Shown: positions 1 to 8,003, counted from the first letter of the stretch. The stretch is DNA of 12,422 bases from Prevotella sp. UBA3837 (GCA_002392835.1 DGHX01000164.1:192-12613); one strand, 5' to 3'. A program made the numbers and translations. The notes: generated by a model from the sequence alone, not told the origin.

Positions 1-1635
1 CAGCAGTTCCGCCGCCTGGGCGAGCTGCGCCCCAACGCCCCGAAGATGTGCTCCGAGTTCTGGAGCGGTTGGTTCGACAAGTGGGGTGCTCGCCACGAGA
101 CGCGCCCCGCCAAGGACATGGTCGAGGGCATGGACGAAATGCTGTCGAAAGGCATCAGCTTCTCGCTCTACATGACCCACGGAGGTACGTCGTTCGGCCA
201 CTGGGCGGGTGCCAACAGTCCCGGCTTTGCCCCTGACGTGACCTCGTATGACTACGACGCCCCCATCAACGAGTATGGCCAGGCCACGCCGAAGTACTGG
301 GAGCTGCGCAAGATGATGCAGAAGTACTCAGACAAGAAACTGCCCAATGTCCCCAAAGCCCCTATGCCTATCATCACTGTTCCTAAGTTCGAGTTGAAAA
401 CGTTCTCAGAACTTTTAATAGCCACTGGCAAGGAAGAGAAAGGTACACTCAAAACCTTTGAGGATATGGATATGGGATGGGGCATGATACTTTACACAAC
501 AAACCTTCCTGAAATACCTGTTCAGAGTGTACTTACTGCTGAGATACACGACTTCGGACAAGTCTTTATCAATGGTGATTATATCGGCAAGATTGACCGT
601 GTGAAGAACGAGAAATCAATCACGTTGCCCCCAGTCAAGAAAGGACAGAAACTGAACATCCTTGTTGAAGGTATGGGGCGAATTAACTTTGGACGTGCCA
701 TAAAAGACTACAAAGGTATCATTGGTGATGTGACTCTTACTGCCGATGTCGACAACAACGAAGTGACATGGAAACCGCAGTTATGGTCGCATTTGGCCAT
801 CGATGACAGTTATGAAACGGCTGTTGAGACATTAAAACTGGTTCAAAACACCAACATTAACAAACCAACCGAAAAGTCAAAGCGTGGCTACTATCGCGGC
901 TACTTCAACCTCTCGAAGGTAGGCGACACCTTCCTGAACTTCGAGACGTGGGGCAAGGGTCAGGTATGGGTGAATGGTCATGCTATGGGCCGCATCTGGA
1001 GCATTGGTCCGCAGCAGACGCTCTATGTGCCCGGCTGCTGGCTGAAGAAGGGCAAGAACGAAATCATCGTCCTCGACATTGTCGGCCCGAAAGAGGCTGT
1101 GGTATGGGGACAGGCAGAGCCTGAACTGAACAAGCTGCAGCTGGAGAAGAGCAACAAGCACAACAACATCGGCGACAAGCCCGACCTGAACAGCGCCACG
1201 CCCGTCAGTGTGTCCGGCGGTTCTCCCGCCGGAGCCGCCACCGCCAAGCCCGGCAACGGCTGGCAGACCTTCCGCTTCGCCGCTCCCCAGAAGGGCCGCT
1301 ACCTCGCCATCGAATGCCTCTCCACCCAGAAGGACGGCGACCGCGTAGCCATTGCCGAGCTCTACCTGCAGGGCACCAACGGCCAGCGCCTCTCGCGCGA
1401 GCCGTGGACGGCCAAGTACGCCAACTCGGAGGAGGAGAACGGCAACCACACCCTCGACAAGGTCTTCGACCTGCAGGAGTCGACCTACTGGCAGACGGAG
1501 AAGTCGGCACAGGCGCCACACCTGATGGTCATCGACCTCGGGAAGGAGCAGACCGTCACCGCCCTGGAATACCTGCCGCGCGCCGAACAGGGAGCACCGG
1601 GCAGCATCAAGCAGTTCAAGGTGTACGTCTACTGA
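1..1635 (+). CDS. GH35 beta-galactosidase, C-terminal part (5' end outside window)
   Basis: The frame is open from base 1, so the gene is cut by the window edge; 544 codons remain. Family GH35 enzymes remove terminal beta-galactose from glycans. The stretch CSEFWSGWFDKWG (bases 46-84) matches the GH35 nucleophile motif, with the likely catalytic Glu at bases 55-57; the acid/base Glu would lie upstream. The beta-sandwich domains typical of the family follow, with WGKGQVWVNGHAMGRIW and GPQQTLYVPGCWLKKGKNE around bases 946-1060. The last 130 or so residues resemble an F5/8 type C (discoidin-like) carbohydrate-binding region and end at FKVYVY. No signal peptide can be judged. Bases about 340-880 are clearly poorer in GC than both ends, yet the protein reads through without a break. 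The gene appears unrelated in function to the LPS genes downstream. Family assignment is firm; the substrate is not known. Confidence 0.93.
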   Translation, partial: QQFRRLGELRPNAPKMCSEFWSGWFDKWGARHETRPAKDMVEGMDEMLSKGISFSLYMTHGGTSFGHWAGANSPGFAPDVTSYDYDAPINEYGQATPKYWELRKMMQKYSDKKLPNVPKAPMPIITVPKFELKTFSELLIATGKEEKGTLKTFEDMDMGWGMILYTTNLPEIPVQSVLTAEIHDFGQVFINGDYIGKIDRVKNEKSITLPPVKKGQKLNILVEGMGRINFGRAIKDYKGIIGDVTLTADVDNNEVTWKPQLWSHLAIDDSYETAVETLKLVQNTNINKPTEKSKRGYYRGYFNLSKVGDTFLNFETWGKGQVWVNGHAMGRIWSIGPQQTLYVPGCWLKKGKNEIIVLDIVGPKEAVVWGQAEPELNKLQLEKSNKHNNIGDKPDLNSATPVSVSGGSPAGAATAKPGNGWQTFRFAAPQKGRYLAIECLSTQKDGDRVAIAELYLQGTNGQRLSREPWTAKYANSEEENGNHTLDKVFDLQESTYWQTEKSAQAPHLMVIDLGKEQTVTALEYLPRAEQGAPGSIKQFKVYVY

Positions 1636-1637
1636 CT

Positions 1638-1653
1638 TGGCACGCTTTTTGCA
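1638..1653 (+). promoter_or_regulatory. Candidate sigma-54 (RpoN) promoter upstream of trxA
   Basis: TGGCACG, four bases, then TTGCA matches the -24/-12 consensus (YTGGCACGRNNNTTGCW) with exact spacing and one mismatch at the weak R position. It starts two bases after the beta-galactosidase stop, 49 bases before the trxA start. The expected transcript start is near 1664. A weaker Bacteroidetes-type -7 box (TAACTTTA, one change from TAnnTTTG) lies at 1677-1684, so a housekeeping promoter is also possible. The match is seen in the sequence; function is inferred. Confidence 0.5.
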
Positions 1654-1702
1654 CTTACACACATGAACCATATTATTAACTTTATAACACAACAACACGA
1701 CA

Positions 1703-2020
1703 ATGGAAGTTACAATCACAAGCGAGAACTTTGAGAGCCTGAAGAACGGACAGAAACCCCTGGTCATCGACTTTTGGGCAACATGGTGCGGCCCCTGCCG
1801 CATGGTGGCTCCCATCATCTCGGAAATGGCTGAGAAGTACGACGGAAAAATCGTCGTAGGCAAGTGCGACGTGGAAGAGAGCGAGGAGCTGGCCGCTGAG
1901 TTCGGCATCCGCAACATCCCCACCGTCATCTTCATCAAGGACGGCGAGATCGTCGACAAGCTCGTCGGCGCTGCCGCCAAGCAGAAGTTTGAAGAGAAGT
2001 TTGAAGCACTGTTGGCATGA
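1703..2020 (+). CDS. trxA: Thioredoxin
   Basis: This is a 105-residue cytoplasmic thioredoxin, the usual length for a single-domain protein. The redox motif WCGPC is at residues 28-32, preceded by FWAT, and the cis-proline of NIPT is at residue 73. An additional cysteine is in the KCDVEE segment (residue 55). There is no signal peptide or lipobox, so it should act in the cytoplasm as a general disulfide reductase fed by thioredoxin reductase. The start ATG is the only sensible one and follows 67 non-coding bases holding promoter candidates. It is the first gene of the plus-strand operon; its TGA overlaps the next start (ATGA). Grouping with LPS genes may be operon convenience rather than a shared pathway. 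Confidence 0.96.
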   Translation: MEVTITSENFESLKNGQKPLVIDFWATWCGPCRMVAPIISEMAEKYDGKIVVGKCDVEESEELAAEFGIRNIPTVIFIKDGEIVDKLVGAAAKQKFEEKFEALLA

Positions 2021-2340
2021 GCATCGACGACGAACTGCTGCAAGACGAGCAGGAGACGCAGCGCGAGATGAAGTTCATACGCGAGCAGCTGCCCATCGAC
2101 ACCAAGGACACCTACGCCAGCGACGACCTGCTGGCGTGGGTCCTTGACGCCATCGCCCAGTACTACTACGAGAGCGGGGTGCTGGAGAGCCAGGACGACG
2201 AGATAGACATCGACATGGAGGAGGTGGCCCGCTACGTCTGTCACCTGGCAGAGCAGGAGGGGCAGCCACGACTGGATGCACAGGAGGTGCGCCTCATCGC
2301 CGAGGCCGACCTCGACTTCCAGGAGCTGTCAGTAGAGTAG
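2017..2340 (+). CDS. Small acidic protein of unknown function
   Basis: This is a 107-residue soluble protein that I do not recognise as a named family. It is very rich in Asp and Glu, with acidic clusters near the N-terminus (IDDELLQDEQE) and in the middle (DDEIDIDMEE), has no membrane segment or signal peptide, and appears mostly helical. The segment YASDDLLAWVLDAIAQYYYESG is the most ordered-looking part. Its ATG overlaps the trxA stop by four bases, which suggests translational coupling, and the next gene starts three bases after its stop. Even codon use and seamless operon packing support it as a real gene. A role as a small partner or regulator is possible but unsupported. Confidence 0.8.
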   Translation: MSIDDELLQDEQETQREMKFIREQLPIDTKDTYASDDLLAWVLDAIAQYYYESGVLESQDDEIDIDMEEVARYVCHLAEQEGQPRLDAQEVRLIAEADLDFQELSVE

Positions 2341-2343
2341 CCC

Positions 2344-3297
2344 ATGAAGAAGCTGGCCTACTACCTGCTCAAGGGCGTCGTCTACCTGCTGTCGCTGCTG
2401 CCATTCTGGGCGCTCTACGCCCTGGCTGACGGCTGCTATGTGGTGGTGTGCCATCTTGTCAGATACCGCAGGAAGGTGGTACGCAGCAACCTCGCATCGT
2501 CATTCCCCGAAAAGTCGGCCGACGAGCTGAAACAGGTGGAGCGCCGCTTCTACCACTGGCTGTGCGACTATGCCGTGGAGACCATCAAGCTGCTCAGCAT
2601 CAGCGACAAAGCCCTGCTCAGGCGGATGGAGTTCCGGGGCGTGGAGCAGCTGGAGCAAGTCTTCGACGAAGGGCGCGACTGTGCCCTCATACTGGGGCAC
2701 TACTGCAACTGGGAGTGGCTGTCGGTCATGAAGCGAACTTTCAAGCGTCATCCCGATGCTGAATTAGGGGCCATCTACCACCCGCTCTACAACGAAGCCT
2801 TCGACCGACTGTTCATCGACATACGCTCGGCCCACGGTAGCCTGTGCGTGGCCAAGCAGGACATCCTGCGCGAGCTGGTGAGGCTGAACCGCGAGAAGCG
2901 CCGTTCTGCCTTCTGCTACATCAGCGACCAGTCGCCACGATGGAAGGACATACACCTCTTCCTGCCGTTCCTCAACCACGACACCCCCGTCTTTACCGGC
3001 GGCGAGCGCATCATGCGCAAGAAAGACAATGTCGTGTTCTACCTGGACATGGAGCGCCCGCGACGCGGCTGCTATACCTGCACGGTGCGCCTTGTCAGCA
3101 ATCATGCCGCACAGGAGCCTGAGAACGCCATCATCGTCCGTTTCTTCCAGCTGCTGGAACAGACCATCCGCCGCGACCCAGCCTACTACCTGTGGACACA
3201 CAAGCGGTGGAAGCGCACGAAGGAGGAGTTCGACCAGAAATACATGCTGGTGAACGGGCGCACCATACCCAAAGAGCAAGGTGTCTATGGCAGTTAA
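2344..3297 (+). CDS. Lipid A biosynthesis acyltransferase, LpxL/HtrB family
   Basis: This 317-residue protein has the usual length and layout of late lipid A acyltransferases, which move an acyl chain from acyl-ACP to the lipid A precursor at the inner membrane. A hydrophobic N-terminal segment (residues about 5-37) would anchor it. The catalytic HX4(D/E) motif is seen as HYCNWE at residues 119-124. Other conserved features include DQSP (195-198) and TGGERI (218-223). It starts three bases after the previous stop, and its last 11 bases overlap the next gene. Whether it is the primary (LpxL-like) or secondary (LpxM-like) acyltransferase cannot be told from sequence alone. Confidence 0.92.
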   Translation: MKKLAYYLLKGVVYLLSLLPFWALYALADGCYVVVCHLVRYRRKVVRSNLASSFPEKSADELKQVERRFYHWLCDYAVETIKLLSISDKALLRRMEFRGVEQLEQVFDEGRDCALILGHYCNWEWLSVMKRTFKRHPDAELGAIYHPLYNEAFDRLFIDIRSAHGSLCVAKQDILRELVRLNREKRRSAFCYISDQSPRWKDIHLFLPFLNHDTPVFTGGERIMRKKDNVVFYLDMERPRRGCYTCTVRLVSNHAAQEPENAIIVRFFQLLEQTIRRDPAYYLWTHKRWKRTKEEFDQKYMLVNGRTIPKEQGVYGS

Positions 3298-4366
3298 GAA
3301 CATTCTCGTCATACGCTTCCGGCAGATGGGCGACGCCGTACTGGCCACACCCCTGCTGAACGCGCTGCGCCGCCAATACCCCGGGGCGCAGATTGACTTC
3401 GTGCTCAACGGGCGCATCGCACCGCTCTTCGAGGGACATCCCGCCGTCAGCCGCATCATCGCCTTCACCGACGAGGAGCGACACCACACGCTGACATATA
3501 TAAATAAGGTGTGGCGCACCGTACATGACTGCCGCTACGACGTCATCATCGACATGCGGTCCACGGTGAACACCATGCTCTTCGCCCTCTTCTCGCGCCG
3601 CACACCCTTCCGCATCGGCATCCGCAAGCCCTACACCTGGATAGCCTTCAACCACCGCTTCGAGGGCTGCGAGGACGACGAGAGCATGATCAGCCACAAC
3701 CTGCGGCTGCTATCGCCACTGGGCATCAGCCAGGCCGACAGGGCCATCACCCTGAGCATCACGGAGAAGGAGAAGGCCGACTTCCGCGTCTACATGCAGG
3801 CGCAGGGCATCGACTTCAGCCGCCCCGTCATGCTGGCCGGCGTAACAGCGAAGCTGGCATCGAAGACCTGGGCTGAAGACCGCATGACCGAGGTGCTGCG
3901 CCGCTTTACCGAAGCACACCCCGAGGTACAAATCATCTTCAACTACGCACCCGGACAGGAGGCAGAGAACGCCCGACGCATCTACCACAGACTGAGCGAC
4001 AACGACAGCAGTGCCGGTTCTGACAGTACAGGCGACACCAGGATCTTCCTCAACATCGAGGCCCGCAGCATGCGCCAGCTGGCCGCCATGGCCGCCAACT
4101 GCACCTTCTACTTTGGCAACGAGGGCGGCGGCCGACACATCGTGCAGGCCATGGGGCGCCCATCGCTGGTGGTCTGCTCGCCCATGGCCAGCAAGACAAC
4201 CTGGCTGCCCGAGAACGACGAGGTGCTCACAAGGGGCATCGCCGCAACCGACATAGACCCGCAGGCCAAGGAGAAGAGCAGCGAGGAGCAGTATGCCCTG
4301 ATCACCACCGACCGTGTGTGGGCGGCACTGCAAGACTTTTACGAACAAATAAGGCAGAAAGCATGA
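3287..4366 (+). CDS. Glycosyltransferase family 9 (heptosyltransferase-like)
   Basis: This 359-residue GT-B enzyme belongs to the ADP-heptose:LPS heptosyltransferase family (WaaC/WaaF type), which builds LPS core. The N-terminus MAVKNILVIRFRQMGDAVLATPLL is the family signature (ILVIR...GD...TP.L). The C-terminal nucleotide-binding part has GNEGGGRH at residues 277-284, where proteobacterial members often have a D-S/T-GP-H motif. A short Ser/Asp-rich insert (SDNDSSAGSDSTGD) sits before it. I chose ATG 3287 over the in-frame GTG at 3281 because MAVKNILVIR matches the usual family start; it overlaps the acyltransferase gene by 11 bases. The stop overlaps the next ATG by four. The sugar added may not be heptose. 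Confidence 0.9.
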   Translation: MAVKNILVIRFRQMGDAVLATPLLNALRRQYPGAQIDFVLNGRIAPLFEGHPAVSRIIAFTDEERHHTLTYINKVWRTVHDCRYDVIIDMRSTVNTMLFALFSRRTPFRIGIRKPYTWIAFNHRFEGCEDDESMISHNLRLLSPLGISQADRAITLSITEKEKADFRVYMQAQGIDFSRPVMLAGVTAKLASKTWAEDRMTEVLRRFTEAHPEVQIIFNYAPGQEAENARRIYHRLSDNDSSAGSDSTGDTRIFLNIEARSMRQLAAMAANCTFYFGNEGGGRHIVQAMGRPSLVVCSPMASKTTWLPENDEVLTRGIAATDIDPQAKEKSSEEQYALITTDRVWAALQDFYEQIRQKA

Positions 4367-5427
4367 AAACCGTTGTAGTAGACTTCTCAAACCTCGACGA
4401 CCTAAGTGGCTTCGGCGAGATAGCCCGTAACTACGCCCCACGCTTAGCCAAGGTCAGCGACGCCTTGCTTACCCTGCATTTCATTTTCATCGTGCCCGAG
4501 CGCCACAAGGGCGAGTTTGGAAGCCACATCGACTATGTCAGCCGCGAACACTTGAAGAGGGACATCAAGCCCTATGCCCACCACATAGACCTGTGGCACG
4601 CCACCCACCAGCAGTTCAAGTACAGAATGCACGGCAAGGGCATACACCAGCTGCTCACCGTACACGACCTGAACTACTTGCACGAAAAGCATGGCATACA
4701 CCTGCTGAAACACAAGCTGAAGATGCCATTGATGATTCGGCGCAGTGACACCGTGACCGTCATATCAGAATATGTGAAGCACGACGTGGAAGCCCATATC
4801 CCACTGCTGAACAAGGAACTGCAGGTCATATACAACGGCATTTCCGACGTGGAACAGCAGGAGCAGCGGAAGCCCGCATTTGCCGGCGACACGGACAAGT
4901 TCTTCCTGTGCATAGGACAGGTGCGCGAGAAGAAGAACCTGCACACCCTGATACCTGTGATGCAGTATTTCCCTCAGCACAAGCTGTTCATCTGTGGCGC
5001 CAATCACTGGAGCTATGCCGACACGCTGCGTGCACTCATCGCCCCTGCCGACCGGGAGCGCATCCTGCTCACGGGAAAGATTGCCGACGACGAAAAGTGC
5101 TGGCTCTACGCCCACGCCGAGGCCCTGCTCTTCCCCAGCCGCCTGGAGGGCTTTGGCATCCCGGTCCTGGAAGCCATGCGCTTCGGCACGAAGGTATTCT
5201 CGTCGCGCTACAGCTGCCTGCCCGAGGTATGCGCCTGCCACGCCTCCTACTGGGACAGCTATGCCCCCGAGGCCATGGCACAGGTGGTGAAAGAAGGGTT
5301 GGCCAGCTGGAGCCGCGACGGAGCGGAGGCCGAGGCTGCCCGTACATACTCAAGGACGTTTAACTACGACCGCTACACGGAACAGTACGTCAGCCTTTAC
5401 CACAAGCTGACCGGCATCAGCCGCTGA
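4363..5427 (+). CDS. Glycosyltransferase family 4 (group 1)
   Basis: This 354-residue retaining GT-B glycosyltransferase has a typical C-terminal domain. It holds FLCIGQVREKKNL (residues about 181-193) and the EX7E motif as EGFGIPVLE (Glu 262 and Glu 270), the residues that contact the nucleotide-sugar. HDLNYLHEKHG near residue 101 is the usual N-domain acceptor region. Start ATG 4363 is chosen because it forms an ATGA overlap with the GT9 stop and gives MKTVVVDFSNLDDLSGFGE, a normal first strand; an upstream in-frame GTG (4318) would only add a tail inside the GT9 gene. It is the last gene of the plus operon and overlaps the convergent GT2 gene by 11 bases. The likely role is LPS core extension; donor and acceptor are unknown. 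Confidence 0.92.
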   Translation: MKTVVVDFSNLDDLSGFGEIARNYAPRLAKVSDALLTLHFIFIVPERHKGEFGSHIDYVSREHLKRDIKPYAHHIDLWHATHQQFKYRMHGKGIHQLLTVHDLNYLHEKHGIHLLKHKLKMPLMIRRSDTVTVISEYVKHDVEAHIPLLNKELQVIYNGISDVEQQEQRKPAFAGDTDKFFLCIGQVREKKNLHTLIPVMQYFPQHKLFICGANHWSYADTLRALIAPADRERILLTGKIADDEKCWLYAHAEALLFPSRLEGFGIPVLEAMRFGTKVFSSRYSCLPEVCACHASYWDSYAPEAMAQVVKEGLASWSRDGAEAEAARTYSRTFNYDRYTEQYVSLYHKLTGISR

Positions 5428-5430
5428 TGC
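5414..5430. terminator. Palindrome carrying both convergent stop codons
   Basis: GCATCAG, a 3-base loop CCG, then CTGATGC forms a perfect 7-bp inverted repeat. The plus-strand TGA (5425-5427) and the minus-strand stop (5417-5419) both lie in its arms. A second possible stem, ATGCGC (5427-5432) with GCGCAT (5444-5449), overlaps it. There is no T-run, so intrinsic termination is uncertain, but no other hairpin separates the two operons. Confidence 0.4.
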
Positions 5431-6325
5431 GCGCCGCACCATGGCGCATGGAACAGCTGAGGGCCTCGCCACGCGCCACCACTTTCAGCAAATACCACTT
5501 ACGGGGCTTGAACAGCAGCCCTGCGGCGATGACCGTGCGGAAGATGACGGACAGCAGCAGCGAGTGATATTTCCGGTAAGTATAAATCTTGGAAATGTAG
5601 AGTTCACGAAGAATGGTCTTACTCGGAATCTTAGCCGTGCTGGCCCCATGAGCATGGACGAAGCTATAGTCAGGGTGAATGATGCGTTTCCATCCCTGCT
5701 GTTGCAGGCGCATGGCCAGGTCGTACTCTTCGTGATAGAGGAAGATGTTGGTGTCGAAGCCCCCTATAGCCCAGAACTTCTCCGCCGGAAAGAGCATGAA
5801 ACAGCCATTCAGCTGCATCACCTCCAGCGGCTTGCCTTCTATCTTTGCATCGCGCCGCGGATAGCGCTGCGGCCACAGGCGCTCGAACAGGCTGTCGCCC
5901 AGCAGCTCATGGCGTATGCCCTGGTTGTGCTTGAACATGCGCGTAGGTTGTCGCTGTTCGTTCAGCTGCACAGGAGTGATGCACCCCACGTCGGGGTGTG
6001 CGTTCAGATAGGCGCAGAGCGGTGTCACACAGTCGTCAAGCAGCATCACGTCGTTGTTCAGGAAGCACAAGTAGCGGCCCGTGGCTACGTTGGCTCCCAG
6101 CATGTTGCCCATGCCAAACCCCGTGTTCTGCCTGCTCTTCACTAAGCGGTAGTGTGGTGCCAGGGGTGAGTGCTCCAGCTGCTGGCCATCGGCAGTCCGG
6201 CTTCCATTGTCGACGACGATGATTTCTCTCCTGCCTTCAGGTATGTACTTCATGACCGACTCCACACAGCGCAGGGTCAGCTCATGGCTGTTGTAATTGA
6301 GGATGACGAATGAAATGATGTCCAT
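5417..6325 (-). CDS. Glycosyltransferase family 2 (rhamnosyltransferase-like)
   Basis: This is an inverting GT-A enzyme of about 302 residues. It opens with MDIISFVILNYNSHELTLRC, the GT2 first strand, then IIVVDNGS (residues about 35-42), NTGFGMGNMLGA (67-78) and the metal-binding LNNDV (89-93) that replaces DxD in the WbbL/rhamnosyltransferase branch. Further on, GCFMLFPAEKFWAIGGFDTNIFLYHEEYDLAMRLQ contains the usual GGFDE-like loop and the ED/EYDL catalytic region. An upstream in-frame ATG at 6337 would add four residues and starts 8 bases after the LicD stop; I prefer 6325 by family N-terminus and the GGAG six bases before it. It is the last gene of the minus operon. It probably adds a sugar to LPS core or a related glycan. 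Confidence 0.9.
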   Translation of the reverse strand: MDIISFVILNYNSHELTLRCVESVMKYIPEGRREIIVVDNGSRTADGQQLEHSPLAPHYRLVKSRQNTGFGMGNMLGANVATGRYLCFLNNDVMLLDDCVTPLCAYLNAHPDVGCITPVQLNEQRQPTRMFKHNQGIRHELLGDSLFERLWPQRYPRRDAKIEGKPLEVMQLNGCFMLFPAEKFWAIGGFDTNIFLYHEEYDLAMRLQQQGWKRIIHPDYSFVHAHGASTAKIPSKTILRELYISKIYTYRKYHSLLLSVIFRTVIAAGLLFKPRKWYLLKVVARGEALSCSMRHGAARISG

Positions 6326-6345
6326 GCCGGTCTCCATGTAAAGGG

Positions 6346-7173
6346 CTATTTGAAATGTCGGGTATCCTTATAGTCGTGGTAAGAGTGGTCCAGGTCCACA
6401 TAGTCAAAGCCGTGTATGCGCCGTTTCTCCTCGGGGGGCAGCTGCATGTAGTCGCCGAAGAGACGCTTCAGGTAGTCGTCGGGGTGCTCCACGCCCATCA
6501 GCTCATGCCCTTCGAACATCACGGGCTTCGGCTTACCCAGCACCTGTCGGGGCATCACGCTGCGCTCGCCGCTGTCGAAGTCGGCCACCAACTGCGAGTT
6601 TTCATAGCTGCGGGCCGTCTGTATACGCTTCAGCAGACGCAGGATGGTAATGTTTTTCACCGTTGCCTGCAGCAGCCGCGGAATCCACGATGTGTAGCCC
6701 CGTCCGCGCTTGTAGGGGTCGCGATTGCGCATGTAGCGCCAGCGGTCCACCATCTTATAGCGGGCGAAGTTCAGCTTCCGCAGCCATTTCGTCGTTGACA
6801 CGCCATCCATGGGAAACACGTCGATGTACACTCCCCCTATCTGGTTGAAGCTCCAGCGCTCTATGAGGGTGGTGCTGCCGTCGATAATCTTCATGAAGGC
6901 ATTCGAGCAGTGCTCATCTCTTTCAAAGCATGCCATCTCCAGCGGTTGCGGCAACCACTCGCTACCGTGCGCTATGAAGCGCTCGTAATCGGGGCGGGGC
7001 ATGCAGATGTCGGCATCGTCGTCCCAGGGGATGAAGCCTCCGTGACGCACGGCACCAAGCATCGTGCCATCAGAGATATAATAGGTGATGTCGTGCTCGC
7101 GGCACACCCTGTCTACGGCCAGCAGCACTTGCAGCGTGCGCCGGTGCAGTTCATCTATGTTGTAGTCAGCCAT
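6346..7173 (-). CDS. LicD-family phosphotransferase (copy 1)
   Basis: This 275-residue protein is of the LicD family, nucleotidyltransferase-fold enzymes that move phosphocholine or similar phospho-alcohols from a CDP carrier to glycans. The signature GTMLGAVRHGGFIPWDDDADI (residues 36-56) contains the Asp cluster DDDAD at 51-55; YIDVFPMDG and a GDYMQLPPEEKR-type C-terminal motif follow. The frame extends upstream to an ATG at 7242, but start 7173 gives MADYNIDELHRR, which aligns residue for residue with the paralogue's MATYDVDLLHQR. The 72 bases before it, back to the kinase stop, are AT-rich and may hold a start site, though I see no clean TAnnTTTG box. The exact transferred group is unknown; phosphocholine, phosphoethanolamine or another aminoalcohol phosphate are candidates. 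Confidence 0.9.
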   Translation of the reverse strand: MADYNIDELHRRTLQVLLAVDRVCREHDITYYISDGTMLGAVRHGGFIPWDDDADICMPRPDYERFIAHGSEWLPQPLEMACFERDEHCSNAFMKIIDGSTTLIERWSFNQIGGVYIDVFPMDGVSTTKWLRKLNFARYKMVDRWRYMRNRDPYKRGRGYTSWIPRLLQATVKNITILRLLKRIQTARSYENSQLVADFDSGERSVMPRQVLGKPKPVMFEGHELMGVEHPDDYLKRLFGDYMQLPPEEKRRIHGFDYVDLDHSYHDYKDTRHFK

Positions 7174-7245
7174 TTGCATTACTGTTTTTCTATTTGTTTT
7201 AACTTCCCCAAGCTTCGTTTGCATGCTGTGGTTGTTATACATTAC

Positions 7246-7968
7246 CTACAGCCTGAAGCGGCGATTCTCAAAGCGGTGCAGCAGCTGCAGGGCCTGGCGG
7301 GCGGTGTCCGCTTCGTTCCAGCCTCGCTGCCGGGCATAGCTGCGCACCAGGTATTCGTAGAGGTCGCGGCGGTGGGTGAGGCGTACCAGGTTCTCCAGGC
7401 ACTGGCCGTCGGTGGGCCAGCCGTCGGTGAAGTGCGAGCGGTTGATGTCGATCATCGTGAAGCGGTAACCGTCAGGACCCTGCTCGCAGAGGAAGTTCGA
7501 CAGGTTCAGGTCGCCGTGCAGAATGCCCCGGCTGTGCATGAGCGCCACCTGGCGGGCCACGGCGTCGGCCAGCTCGTGGCTGAACTGCTGCACCTCGCGC
7601 AGCAGCAGGTGCGTCTCGGTGCCCTCGGCTTCGAGACTGACGAAACAGCCCACGCTGAACAGGCCCATCCGCCTCTCTTCCATGTAGGCCACGCGCTGCG
7701 GCGTATCAATGCCCCGCTGGCGGAATGTCTCGGCAAAGCGGTAGGCCCGCTCGGCCTTCGACGGCCGGAAGAAGGTGTAGGCCACCTGCTGCACGGCGTT
7801 CACCCGCTTGAACTGCTTCGCCATGAGCGACAGGCCGTCGTAGCGGAAGCGTGCCACACGGTTGCGCCCCTCGTAGACCAGCTCGCCCTCGCCACGCTGC
7901 AGCATGGAGGGTATCTGGCTGATGTAGTCAGCCTGCTGACGGAACAGAGGGTCTACTGTTATTTTCAT
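7246..7968 (-). CDS. LPS kinase, Kdo kinase/InaA family
   Basis: This 240-residue protein has a small eukaryote-like kinase fold of the Kdo/WaaP/InaA type, which phosphorylates an inner-core sugar of LPS using ATP. The catalytic loop HGDLNLSNF is at residues 151-159 (Asp153 as base, Asn158 for metal), and MIDINRS at 172-178 supplies the second metal-binding Asp (174). The ATP-binding Lys is probably 51 or 54. The stretch AYTFFRPSKAERAYRFA matches what I recall of Bacteroidales members. Start ATG 7968 gives MKITVDPLFRQQADYI, the common N-terminus; a GTG at 8007 overlapping the upstream stop would add 13 unlikely residues. Lying between two LicD paralogues, it probably acts on the same oligosaccharide. 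Kdo as the acceptor is inference. Confidence 0.85.
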   Translation of the reverse strand: MKITVDPLFRQQADYISQIPSMLQRGEGELVYEGRNRVARFRYDGLSLMAKQFKRVNAVQQVAYTFFRPSKAERAYRFAETFRQRGIDTPQRVAYMEERRMGLFSVGCFVSLEAEGTETHLLLREVQQFSHELADAVARQVALMHSRGILHGDLNLSNFLCEQGPDGYRFTMIDINRSHFTDGWPTDGQCLENLVRLTHRRDLYEYLVRSYARQRGWNEADTARQALQLLHRFENRRFRL

Positions 7969-8003
7969 TGTTGATGAAGCGGACGGTTTGTTTATCCCTC
8001 CCC

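Noticed and set aside
877..2244. Long minus-strand open frame (455 codons) across the beta-galactosidase, thioredoxin and acidic protein genes
   Set aside because: It lies antisense to three well-supported genes and its translation has low-complexity Val/Leu/Ala/Gly-rich runs with no domain. It is a by-product of high GC at third positions.
7174..7245. Separate promoter or extra 23 N-terminal residues for LicD copy 1
   Set aside because: No TAnnTTTG box was found in this AT-rich gap, and the extension has no counterpart in the paralogue. Left as an untranslated spacer.
6910..7974. Plus-strand open frame of 354 codons opposite the LicD and kinase genes
   Set aside because: It is antisense to two genes with clear catalytic motifs, and its composition (His/Val/Ala/Gln-rich) is that of a shadow frame.
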